15,354 nucleotides of DNA from a bacterium (GTDB lineage Bacteria > Patescibacteriota > Patescibacteriia > 2-12-FULL-60-25), in assembly GCA_024654265.1 (NCBI GenBank), contig JANLIO010000089.1, positions 1 to 15,354 on the forward strand, in the 5' to 3' direction. Below, in pieces: positions 5,317 to 11,910 of the stretch. A program made the position numbers and the translations under genes. Below the pieces are notes generated by a model. It saw only the letters and a list, made by a program, of their open reading frames with translations. It made no database searches and was not told the DNA's origin. Every line of letters starts with the position of its first letter. The first letter of the stretch is position 1.

Positions 5317-7033
5317 AATCGCGTGGCGTCTCGCAATCCTCGTGCTTCCGTGGCAAACGCGGTGGTTTTCTGATGCGTCGCTCGCGGGTTGGCCATGGGA
5401 ACAGGGACGGCTTTCAATATATGCGAGCTGGCTTTTTCTTTTGGTGTTTATTGTTGCGTCTGAAAGAAAAAGAAAAACATTTTCCTTGCGTAAAATGAGC
5501 GTGGGGAGGCATTGGATTGGAATTTTCCTTTTCGCCGTATCTCTTATCGCGACACGTTTTGATCCAATGGCGCTCCAAGCCGTGGGAATGTGGTGGATTC
5601 AGATTGTGGGTCTCGCTCTCTTTTTTTCAATCCTGCGAAAACACGAAGTTGGATGGCGGTCGGTTGCGGTGTGGTTTTGTCTTTCTTTGATTCCTCACGC
5701 CTTGTTGGGGGCACGGCAGTTTTTGAATCAAGAGGTTGTTGCAAGCACGATCCTCGGTGTGGCGTCTCAACTTCCGGAGTCACTTGGTGTTTCCGTTGTT
5801 GCATTGCATGGCGTGCGAACGCTTCGTGCATACGGAGGATTCCCACATCCGAATATTTTCGGTGGCTGGCTCGCGATCGGTACATTGGTCGCAATGCATT
5901 TCGCGCTCCACGCGTGCGCACAAGATCCTGAAAAAGATGTGGGAATCATGTCACAAAAGCAACGTCGTATTTTTTGGACTTCAGTGTCCATGTTGTTTTC
6001 AACAGTCCTTATCCTTACGTTCTCGCGGAGTGCTGTTTTGGCGTATGGCGTGGGATCTCTCGTTCTTTTGATGACGCATTGGCACTCTGTGATAGATCGA
6101 TTTCTTCTCTCTAAAAAAATGGAGAACTCATCGATGAATGATAGCGCGCAAAACAAGATGTGGATTTTTTTCTTCGTTGGTCTTTCTTTTTTTGGGACCG
6201 CATTTATTCAGCGCGATCTTATCTTGTCTCGATTTTTTGGCTCGGAACGGCTTGAAGTAAAATCAATTGAAACACGAGATCATGCGCAATCTGATTTTAT
6301 TGATCTGTATCAAAAATATCCGTGGCTTGGAACCGGTCCAAACGCAGAGCTTTATGCATTCGCAAAAGAAGAGGGGATCACAAACGCGGTCGCACCACTT
6401 GAACCACCGCATAATGTTCTTCTTCTTATTCTCGTTAACTTTGGTCTTATCGGAACGGCTCTCATGTTTCTCTTTTTGCGAGTCCGAATCATGAATTGCA
6501 AACTTCTCACTTCTAAATTCCACATTCCATATTCCAAATTCCCTACTAAATTGACACACATCGTCCTCCCATCCGCTTTGCTTGTTCTCTCCCTTTTTGA
6601 TCACTATCTTTGGAGCACGTGGTCTGGTCAGGTGCTGGGTGCCTTGACGCTTTTCGTGATTGTTGGCAAGATCTTCCACACAGAGAGTTGGCACTCTCAT
6701 AACGAGTTTGCCAATTCATATAAGTCATCAATACTTTCTATGAATGTACGTCCACTAAGCGATCGAGTCATTATAAAGCCACTTTCCAAAGAGCAATCCA
6801 CCGCTTCCGGAATTATCATTCCTGACACCGTCGACAAAGAACGACCGGAGCAGGGCAAAGTGATTGCCGTTGGTCCGGGTCGTCGTATGGAAAACGGAAC
6901 ACGAGCAGAAATGGATTTAAAGGTTGGCGATACCGTTGTGTTTAAAAAGTATTCACCTGATGAAATTAAAGTCGGAGATGAAGAGGTCCTCGTCGTTTCC
7001 GAATCAGACATCATGGCAGTCTTAGAAAATTAA
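5300..7033 (+). CDS. O-antigen-ligase-like membrane protein, in frame with GroES
   Basis: The start is placed at the ATG at 5300 (MKIGFEIAWRLAILVL), which overlaps the preceding gene by 17 bp; an ATG at 5237 would add 21 residues unlike the family. Residues 1-480 form a polytopic membrane protein with 10-12 hydrophobic segments. It has the O-antigen ligase/polymerase (Wzy/WaaL-type, PF04932-like) marks: TFSRS at 240-244, YPWLGTGPN at about 350, and PPHN with His371, which is followed by a hydrophobic helix. These enzymes transfer or polymerise lipid-linked glycans outside the membrane. The frame then continues with no stop through a CIRCE-like operator into a complete GroES (residues 481-577). 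Whether cells make a ligase-GroES fusion, or a stop has been lost in this assembly, cannot be told from sequence. A heptad repeat at 6508-6542 encodes residues 403-414 inside a loop. Confidence 0.8.
   Translation: MKIGFEIAWRLAILVLPWQTRWFSDASLAGWPWEQGRLSIYASWLFLLVFIVASERKRKTFSLRKMSVGRHWIGIFLFAVSLIATRFDPMALQAVGMWWIQIVGLALFFSILRKHEVGWRSVAVWFCLSLIPHALLGARQFLNQEVVASTILGVASQLPESLGVSVVALHGVRTLRAYGGFPHPNIFGGWLAIGTLVAMHFALHACAQDPEKDVGIMSQKQRRIFWTSVSMLFSTVLILTFSRSAVLAYGVGSLVLLMTHWHSVIDRFLLSKKMENSSMNDSAQNKMWIFFFVGLSFFGTAFIQRDLILSRFFGSERLEVKSIETRDHAQSDFIDLYQKYPWLGTGPNAELYAFAKEEGITNAVAPLEPPHNVLLLILVNFGLIGTALMFLFLRVRIMNCKLLTSKFHIPYSKFPTKLTHIVLPSALLVLSLFDHYLWSTWSGQVLGALTLFVIVGKIFHTESWHSHNEFANSYKSSILSMNVRPLSDRVIIKPLSKEQSTASGIIIPDTVDKERPEQGKVIAVGPGRRMENGTRAEMDLKVGDTVVFKKYSPDEIKVGDEEVLVVSESDIMAVLEN
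6508..6542 (+). repeat. Heptad repeat tract R3 inside coding sequence
   Basis: Five 7-nt units (CACTTCT, AAATTCC, ACATTCC, ATATTCC, AAATTCC) of the same family as the tracts at 1618, 2048 and 7039. It is translated in the ligase frame as TSKFHIPYSKF, between two hydrophobic segments. Confidence 0.8.
6688..6714 (+). promoter_or_regulatory. CIRCE-like operator (HrcA site) before groESL
   Basis: TTGGCACTC, a 9-nt spacer, GTTTGCCAA: the exact 27-bp geometry of CIRCE (TTAGCACTC-N9-GAGTGCTAA). Fourteen of 18 arm positions match, and the A-to-G change in the left arm is matched by a T-to-C change in the right. The site begins 52 bp before the groES ATG, as expected for HrcA repression of groESL. 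It lies within the 3' end of the ligase reading frame. No convincing -35/-10 could be placed; TTGACG at 6644 and TATAAG at 6719 are the best fragments but are not correctly spaced. Confidence 0.75.
6740..7033 (+). CDS. groES: Co-chaperonin GroES (internal start in the ligase frame)
   Basis: 97 residues, full length, from MNVRPLSDRVIIKPL. GroES caps the GroEL ring and forms the folding chamber in the cytoplasm. The mobile loop (KEQSTASGIIIPDT, about residues 17-30) that contacts GroEL is intact, as is the GKVIAVGPG strand-turn. The reading frame is continuous with the upstream ligase, so this ATG is an internal start; no Shine-Dalgarno precedes it. A CIRCE-like operator 25 bp upstream of the ATG argues that groES has its own regulated transcript and is translated separately. 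groEL follows after 52 bp, which include a heptad repeat. Confidence 0.93.
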   Translation: MNVRPLSDRVIIKPLSKEQSTASGIIIPDTVDKERPEQGKVIAVGPGRRMENGTRAEMDLKVGDTVVFKKYSPDEIKVGDEEVLVVSESDIMAVLEN

Positions 7034-7038
7034 TTTCA

Positions 7039-7073
7039 TTATTCCACATTCCAAATTCTAAATTCCAAATTCT
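7039..7073 (+). repeat. Heptad repeat tract R4 before groEL
   Basis: Five 7-nt units (TTATTCC, ACATTCC, AAATTCT, AAATTCC, AAATTCT) in the groES-groEL gap, ending 12 nt before the groEL ATG. The 12-nt A-rich link and the ATGGCA start closely match those of nusA. Confidence 0.85.
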
Positions 7074-7085
7074 AATCAAAAAATT

Positions 7086-8705
7086 ATGGCAAAGCAAATA
7101 TTGTTTACAGAGGAAGCGCGACACGCATTACGTCGTGGCGTGGATAAGTTGGCGCATGCCGTCAGCGTGACGCTTGGGCCAAAGGGACGTAACGTTGTGA
7201 TCGACAAGGGCTACGGTGCTCCAATCATGACAAAGGATGGTGTAACGGTTGCAAAGGAAATCGAGCTTGAAGATAAATTCGAAAATCTTGGAGCGGAATT
7301 GGTAAAGGAAGTTGCATCAAAAACAAATGACGTTGCTGGTGACGGAACAACAACCGCCACGGTATTGGCACAGGCGATGATCGCTGAAGGGATGAAGAAC
7401 ATCACAGCCGGAACAAACCCATTGTCAATCAAGCGAGGGATTGAAAAAGGTGTTGAAGCCATCGTGAATGAGTTAAAAAAGATTTCAAAGCAAGTTTCAG
7501 ATGATGAGATCGCACAAGTCGCGACAATCTCGGCGAATGACGCGGAGATCGGTCGAACAATTGCGCAAGCCATGAAGCAGATGGGGAAGGATGGCGTGAT
7601 CACGGTTGAAGAATCACAGACATTTGGTATTGAAACAGAAGTTGTTCAAGGTATGCGTATTGAAAAGGGATACGCATCGCATTACATGGTGACGAATGCA
7701 GAGCGCATGGAAGCGGAGTACAACGATCCTGCAATTCTTGTTACAGATAAAAAGATTTCTTCCATTCAAGAGATTCTTCCAATTCTCGAAAAGGTGGCGC
7801 AAACGGGAAAGAAAGAAATTGTGATTGTTGCTGATGATGTGGATGGTGAAGCGCTTGCAACACTTGTCGTCAACAAGTTGCGCGGAACATTCAACGCTCT
7901 TGCGGTTAAAGCTCCCGGGTTTGGTGATCGTCGCAAGGAGATGTTGCAGGACATGGCGATCGTAACAGGCGCAACATATATCAGCGAAGAAATTGGTCGC
8001 ACGTTTGATTCAGTCGAGCTTGCCGATCTTGGGTCAGCTCAACGTGTGGTTGCAACAAAAGACACAACAACATTTGTTGGTGGAAAGGGAGATCAGTCGG
8101 CGGTTCAAGCACGAGCTGAACAAATCCGAAAACAAATTGAAACAACGGATTCGGAATTTGATCGTGAAAAATTAGCGGAACGTCTCGCGAAGTTAGCAGG
8201 TGGCGTCGGCGTCATCAAAGTTGGTGCCGCAACTGAAGTTGAAATGAAAGAAAAGAAACATCGTATTGAAGATGCCGTTGCTGCAACACGCGCTGCCGTT
8301 GAAGAGGGAATCGTTCCTGGTGGCGGAGTCGCATTGCTCCGAGTCATGCACGTTTTGGATTCTGTGCAGGCTGAGGGAGAAGAAGCAGTCGGTCTTCAAA
8401 TTTTACGACGCGCTTCTGAAGCTCCACTTCGTATCATCGCCCAGAATGCTGGAAAAGATGGATCCGTTGTTGTGGAAGAGGTGAAAAAGAAAACAGGTGG
8501 CGAAGGATATAACGCTGCGGCAGATCGTTACGAAGATTTGATCCTTGCCGGGATCATCGATCCGACAAAGGTTACGCGAAGCGCTCTTCAGAACGCAGCG
8601 TCAATCGCGTCCATGTTCCTCACAACAGAATGCGCCATTACAGATTTGCCGAAAAAGGAAGACGCGCCAGATATGCACGGACATGGTGGCGGAATGGGGT
8701 TTTAA
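7086..8705 (+). CDS. groEL: Chaperonin GroEL (Hsp60)
   Basis: 539 residues, the usual length. It is the ATP-dependent double-ring chaperonin that folds cytosolic proteins with GroES. The equatorial domain carries TLGPKGRNV (about 30-38) and the nucleotide-binding GDGTTT at 85-90. The apical domain (about 190-370) and the second equatorial part (GGGVALLRV at about 412-420) are intact, and the C-terminus ends in a short HGHGGGMGF tail. It lies downstream of groES in the standard order and is probably controlled from the CIRCE-like site at 6688. The leader is SD-less and A-rich. A strong terminator follows within 20 bp of the stop. Confidence 0.98.
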   Translation: MAKQILFTEEARHALRRGVDKLAHAVSVTLGPKGRNVVIDKGYGAPIMTKDGVTVAKEIELEDKFENLGAELVKEVASKTNDVAGDGTTTATVLAQAMIAEGMKNITAGTNPLSIKRGIEKGVEAIVNELKKISKQVSDDEIAQVATISANDAEIGRTIAQAMKQMGKDGVITVEESQTFGIETEVVQGMRIEKGYASHYMVTNAERMEAEYNDPAILVTDKKISSIQEILPILEKVAQTGKKEIVIVADDVDGEALATLVVNKLRGTFNALAVKAPGFGDRRKEMLQDMAIVTGATYISEEIGRTFDSVELADLGSAQRVVATKDTTTFVGGKGDQSAVQARAEQIRKQIETTDSEFDREKLAERLAKLAGGVGVIKVGAATEVEMKEKKHRIEDAVAATRAAVEEGIVPGGGVALLRVMHVLDSVQAEGEEAVGLQILRRASEAPLRIIAQNAGKDGSVVVEEVKKKTGGEGYNAAADRYEDLILAGIIDPTKVTRSALQNAASIASMFLTTECAITDLPKKEDAPDMHGHGGGMGF

Positions 8706-8723
8706 AGATGTAGCTGTGGATAA

Positions 8724-8755
8724 AAAGAGGGCAAAAAGGTTGCCCTCTTTTTTCT
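8724..8755 (+). terminator. Intrinsic terminator after groEL
   Basis: 10-bp stem AAAGAGGGCA/TGCCCTCTTT (8724-8733 and 8741-8750) with a 7-nt loop, followed by TTTCTTTTCT. Confidence 0.9.
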
Positions 8756-8777
8756 TTTCTGCGTAAGCTATAGGCAT

Positions 8778-9695
8778 ATGTATGAATCCATGCCAAAGCC
8801 ACCAAGTCCTTCAGAGGTGACCCCTGAGTCGAAAAAGGAACCGACTCAAAGTTTTGACCGAAAAACAACGGATAAAGATGAAAGGCCGGTGGAGAGTTTT
8901 GAAACGCCACCCATGACAAGGGCTCCTTCTTTTGCATATAATGAAGCGCGACCAAGGACTGATGGAACGGAAGATGGTGGGCCACCTGATCTTGGAGAGA
9001 AGCCTGCATTTATTAAGGAAGCGGAAGTGGCGTCTCCGAATTATGATCGAAGTAAAGACGCGGGAGGCGTGGACAAATCAGGTATGCGATATATTGATAA
9101 CAACAGCGAGAGTGATAATACAAGAACAGTACCCAATATGAACGAACGAGCGCGCATGGATTCGTCAGTACCGGAGTCAACGCCTGATACAGAGCCGTAT
9201 TCGGATTCACCGGAGACTGAAGTTGTCGAAGTATCTCCGGAATGGAATGGCCCTGATACAGAGGTGGAGAACGAGGATGAGACGGCTCCGGATACGATCG
9301 AAGTTGAAGCACCAACATTGAGACAGATGCCTGCGGATATGGAAGGCCCTGATTCATTTGATGAAAATGAAGCAGATGCAATTCGAGCAGGGATGGATTC
9401 ACCGCTTGCGGATCCGCTTGCAACACACAAAAAGGAGGAGGAGGAATTACGCAAAGGATGGAAAGCGACTGAGCCGATCGAACCTGTTCCAACGACATTG
9501 CGTAGTTCGGATATTCCTCAATCGAAGGCAGATGAGAATGTGATACGCGGAATGGGAACGATTCCGATATCGCGTGAAGCGACAGAAGCGAGCCCCGCTG
9601 TCTTGGAAGAAGACGCTCCCGAAGAAAAGCAGTCAGCTTGGAGTAAATTCTGGGATTCTGTTCGAGGGAAAGGAGATGATAATAAAGTTGCATAA
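8778..9695 (+). CDS. Acidic, disordered protein of unknown function
   Basis: 305 residues from ATG 8778; an in-frame ATG at 8790 is equally possible, and neither has a Shine-Dalgarno. A TATAGG at 8769-8774 just upstream could give a leaderless or nearly leaderless mRNA. The composition is dominated by Glu, Asp, Pro, Ser and Thr with no hydrophobic core, signal peptide or membrane segment, so almost the whole chain should be disordered. Short recurring phrases (PDTE, GPD, SP) suggest a loose repeat origin. The last 25 residues change character: SAWSKFWDSVRGK could form an amphipathic helix with aromatic residues on one side, a plausible docking or membrane-contact segment. It lies between two terminators, so it is a single-gene transcript. 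The family is not recognised. Confidence 0.75.
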   Translation: MYESMPKPPSPSEVTPESKKEPTQSFDRKTTDKDERPVESFETPPMTRAPSFAYNEARPRTDGTEDGGPPDLGEKPAFIKEAEVASPNYDRSKDAGGVDKSGMRYIDNNSESDNTRTVPNMNERARMDSSVPESTPDTEPYSDSPETEVVEVSPEWNGPDTEVENEDETAPDTIEVEAPTLRQMPADMEGPDSFDENEADAIRAGMDSPLADPLATHKKEEEELRKGWKATEPIEPVPTTLRSSDIPQSKADENVIRGMGTIPISREATEASPAVLEEDAPEEKQSAWSKFWDSVRGKGDDNKVA

Positions 9696-9700
9696 GATGA

Positions 9701-9731
9701 AAGAGGGCGCGTCAAATGCGCTCTCTTGATT
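9701..9731 (+). terminator. Probable terminator after the acidic protein gene
   Basis: 10-bp stem AAGAGGGCGC/GCGCTCTCTT (9701-9710 and 9718-9727, one G-T wobble) with a 7-nt loop. The T tract is poor (GATTTA), so termination may be partial. Bases 9732-9737 (TATACT) could be a -10 for prfB. Confidence 0.6.
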
Positions 9732-9760
9732 TATACTGTTGGAATTGGTACAAGACAGGA

Positions 9761-10849
9761 ATGAAAAAGGAACTTTTGGAACAGATCCAATCTTTAAAGA
9801 CCCGCGTGGAGGATGCGTGGGCGGTTTTAGATTTGGATTCGAAACAAAAAGAGATTGCGCGTATGGAAGGGGAACAGTCGTCTCCTGATTTTTGGTCGGA
9901 TCAGGAAAAAGCGCGACGTGAATCTCAAGCGCTTTCTGATTTGAAAAAAGAAGCGGATGGATGGTCTGGGCTTCGGAGCGATATTAAGGATCTTGAAGAC
10001 CTGTCAGAGTTGGTTGAAGAAGATTCGTCTATGGAGGTAGAGATTGAGAAAAAAAGTGAAGAAATTGAAAAGCGATATCAAGTGCTTGAAGTCTCAATGT
10101 TGTTTTCCGGTGAGCACGATACTTCGAACGCAATTCTTTCTATCCACGCAGGTGCCGGTGGTACCGATGCGCAAGATTGGACGGAGATGCTCCTTCGAAT
10201 GTTTTTACGTTATGCCGAGCGAAAGGGGTGGAAGACAGAACTGGTGGATGAAACGCGTGGTGGTGAAGCCGGAATCAAGTCGGCGACGATCATTATCTCT
10301 GGGCGATATGCGTATGGCCATTTGAAAGAAGAGGCAGGTGTTCATCGTCTTGTTCGTCAGTCTCCATTTAATGCGGATGCACTTCGACAAACATCTTTTG
10401 CGTCCGTTGAAGTTGTGCCGGAAATTGATGAGTCCGTGGACGTTGATATGAAACCGGATGATTTGCGTATTGATACGTTCATGTCTGGAGGAAAAGGGGG
10501 TCAGTCTGTAAACACAACCTACTCTGCGGTGCGCATTGTTCACCTTCCGACGAAGATCACCGTGTCATGTCAGAACGAACGCTCGCAATTACAGAATCGA
10601 GAAACAGCGATGAAGATTTTGCGCGGAAAATTGGTTGCGCTTCGTGAAGCTGAAATCTTGGCAGAAAAAGCAAAGTTGAAAGGCGAGCATAAAAGCGCTG
10701 AGTGGGGGAACCAGATTCGATCCTATGTTCTTCATCCGTACAAAATGGTGAAGGATCACCGCACAGACATGGAGTCAAAAGATCCGGAAAAGATTTTGGA
10801 TGGGGATTTGGATCAATTCATTGAAGCGTCTTTACGACGTGGAGTTTAG
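9761..10849 (+). CDS. prfB: Peptide chain release factor 2
   Basis: 362 residues. RF2 recognises UAA and UGA in the ribosomal A site and triggers peptide release. The recognition tripeptide SPF (201-203) marks it as RF2 rather than RF1, and the catalytic GGQ is at 246-248 (SGGKGGQSVN). The N-terminal coiled region and the central domain 2 are of normal length. The start is ATG 9761 after a purine-rich ACAGGA; the longer frame from 9716 begins inside the upstream hairpin and is rejected. There is no in-frame UGA/+1 frameshift site near codon 25: the gene reads straight through, so the usual autoregulatory frameshift of many prfB genes is absent. Its presence fits UGA being a stop codon here. 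It may end at the palindrome at 10885. Confidence 0.96.
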   Translation: MKKELLEQIQSLKTRVEDAWAVLDLDSKQKEIARMEGEQSSPDFWSDQEKARRESQALSDLKKEADGWSGLRSDIKDLEDLSELVEEDSSMEVEIEKKSEEIEKRYQVLEVSMLFSGEHDTSNAILSIHAGAGGTDAQDWTEMLLRMFLRYAERKGWKTELVDETRGGEAGIKSATIIISGRYAYGHLKEEAGVHRLVRQSPFNADALRQTSFASVEVVPEIDESVDVDMKPDDLRIDTFMSGGKGGQSVNTTYSAVRIVHLPTKITVSCQNERSQLQNRETAMKILRGKLVALREAEILAEKAKLKGEHKSAEWGNQIRSYVLHPYKMVKDHRTDMESKDPEKILDGDLDQFIEASLRRGV

Positions 10850-10884
10850 GAGGGGTTGAATCTACAAAGTCGTTTTCCGATGTT

Positions 10885-11179
10885 CTGGATCCTGGATTAA
10901 ATCCAGGATGACATGCCAATCCCTCTGTCATTCCAGCGCAGGCTGGAACCCAGAAACATACAAACATACAAACATATCAGCAATCTCGTCATTCCAGCGC
11001 AGGCTGGAACCCAGAAACATACAAACATACAAACATATCAGCAATCTTGTCATTCCAGCGCAGGCTGGAACCCAGAAACATACAAACATATCAGCAATCT
11101 TGTCATTCCAGCGCAGGCTGGAATCCAGAAGGATAAAAATGCCAATCCCTCTGTCATTCCAGCGCAGGCTGGAACCCAG
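10885..11179 (+). repeat. Left palindromic array: A1 and B1-B5
   Basis: A1 is at 10885-10912 (28 nt, stem TCCTGGAT/ATCCAGGA). B copies of 27 nt, inverted relative to A, are at 10927-10953, 10988-11014, 11049-11075, 11102-11128 and 11153-11179; the core stem is CCAGC/GCTGG. B4 has one change in its outer end. The gaps between B copies are built from an 8-nt AAACATAC unit present three times (61-bp period) or twice (53-bp period) and ending in CAGCAATCT; the last gap uses a different 24-nt link. The A1 hairpin lies 36 bp after prfB and could help 3' end formation. Confidence 0.9.
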
Positions 11180-11200
11180 AAGGATAAAAATGAAACAGTT

Positions 11201-11509
11201 ATGAAATCCTATTATGTATATATTTTAGCAAGTAAGAAAAATGGAACGTTGTATATTGGGGTGACATCCGATCTAGAAAAAAGAATGTATCAACATAAAT
11301 GTGGGTTGTTGGAAGGATTTACAAAAAAATATAATGTAAAATACTTGGTTTATTTTGAAGAAACGACTGATGTCCATGAGGCGCTATTAAGAGAAAAGCG
11401 ACTCAAGACATGGAAACGTGAATGGAAATTGAAATGTATAGAAAAAGACAATCCATCGTGGAGGGATTTATCAGATGATTTTCTGGATCCTGGATTAAAT
11501 CCAGGATGA
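11201..11509 (+). CDS. GIY-YIG endonuclease, small URI-like protein
   Basis: 102 residues from ATG 11201. Members cut DNA through a single GIY-YIG domain; the cellular target of this small stand-alone class is poorly known. Visible motifs: YVY at 5-7, YIG at 18-20, catalytic Arg28 with His32 in RMYQHK, and metal-binding Glu65 in LLREKRLKTWKR, then the family's NPSWRDL end at 84-90. The last eight residues (LDPGLNPG) and the TGA stop are encoded by palindrome A2, so the repeat supplies the end of the gene. The 87 codons open upstream in the same frame are translated B repeats, not protein. A four-codon frame (ATG AAA CAG TTA TGA) overlaps the start as ATGA. The gene is flanked by palindromes on both sides. 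Confidence 0.9.
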   Translation: MKSYYVYILASKKNGTLYIGVTSDLEKRMYQHKCGLLEGFTKKYNVKYLVYFEETTDVHEALLREKRLKTWKREWKLKCIEKDNPSWRDLSDDFLDPGLNPG

Positions 11510-11743
11510 CATGCCAATCCCTCTGTCATTCCAGCGCAGGCTGGAACCCAGAAACATACAAACATATCAGCAATCTCGTCATTCCAGCGCAGGCTGGAAC
11601 CCAGAAACATACAAACATATCAGCAATCTTGTCATTCCAGCGGAGGCTGGAACCCAGAAGGATAAAAATGAAACAGTTATGAAATCCTACGTGGAGGGAT
11701 TTATCAGATGATTTTCTGGATCATGGATTAAATCCAGGATGAC
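11483..11743 (+). repeat. Right palindromic array: A2, B6-B8, A3
   Basis: A2 11483-11510 is identical to A1. B6 11525-11551 and B7 11578-11604 match B1. B8 11631-11657 carries one core change (CGCAGG to CGGAGG). A3 11716-11743 has one change in the left arm that weakens the stem. B periods are both 53 bp. The stretch after A2 (ATGCCAATCCCTCT, then B) repeats the stretch after A1, showing segmental duplication. Confidence 0.9.
11679..11711 (+). pseudogene. Internally deleted GIY-YIG remnant
   Basis: Bases 11658-11689 repeat the 5' flank and first codons of the intact gene (11180-11211), and 11690-11715 repeat its 3' end (11457-11482). The 245 bp in between are missing. The deletion is not a multiple of three, so the remnant encodes only MKSYVEGFIR before a TGA. 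No obvious microhomology at the join. Confidence 0.85.
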
Positions 11744-11784
11744 ACAGAATGTATTCAGGCTTCGCTTCTGGTCGACGTGTGATT

Positions 11785-11811
11785 TTGAGGGCTGATACAA
11801 GGTGCTATCAT
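11785..11811 (+). promoter_or_regulatory. Candidate rsmA promoter (extended -10)
   Basis: TTGAGG, 15 nt, then TATCAT preceded by TGC (an extended -10, TGnTATCAT). It would leave a leader of about 90 nt before rsmA. The spacer is shorter than ideal. The 11744-11910 gap shows no gene. Confidence 0.45.
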
Positions 11812-11910
11812 CCAGTAGAAAAAATATGATTTTATTTAGGTGTATTTAGAGGAACTCGAAAAAAGATTCTCACATGTTTAATTCTTCGCGGTGATTTTTA
11901 CGCTTTTTAT

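Larger units (their letters stand above)
10885..11743 (+). mobile_element. GIY-YIG / REP-like repeat module with internal-deletion copy
   Basis: Organisation: type A palindrome; five inverted type B palindromes; an intact GIY-YIG gene; a second A; three B; an internally deleted GIY-YIG remnant; a third A. The A-B-gene-A-B-remnant-A order means the module occurs twice in tandem, the second time with 245 bp missing from the gene. A and B share their outer ends (CTGGRT and ATGAC) but differ in the hairpin core. The layout recalls REP sequences with their RAYT transposase, with a GIY-YIG nuclease in place of RAYT. Mobility is inferred from the repeat structure, not shown. Confidence 0.6.

Noticed and set aside
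5544..6156. Antisense frames across the ligase gene
   Set aside because: Arg/Ser/Cys-rich translations without recognisable domains, opposite a gene with clear family motifs.
9716..9760. Earlier start of prfB
   Set aside because: It begins within the hairpin after the preceding gene; RF2 homology starts at MKKELLEQ.
9761..9860. Programmed +1 frameshift in prfB
   Set aside because: CTTTAA occurs near the start, but the frame is continuous with no in-frame stop, so no frameshift is needed.
10913..11200. N-terminal extension of the GIY-YIG frame (IPAQAGTQ repeats)
   Set aside because: It is translation of the B palindromes and links; the domain begins at the ATG at 11201, and the same open frames appear in several phases.
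10927..11657. CRISPR array: regularly spaced 27-nt repeats with 24-34-nt gaps
   Set aside because: The gaps are near-identical to each other and made of an 8-nt microsatellite, not unique spacers; there are no cas genes, and the repeats pair with a second palindrome family.
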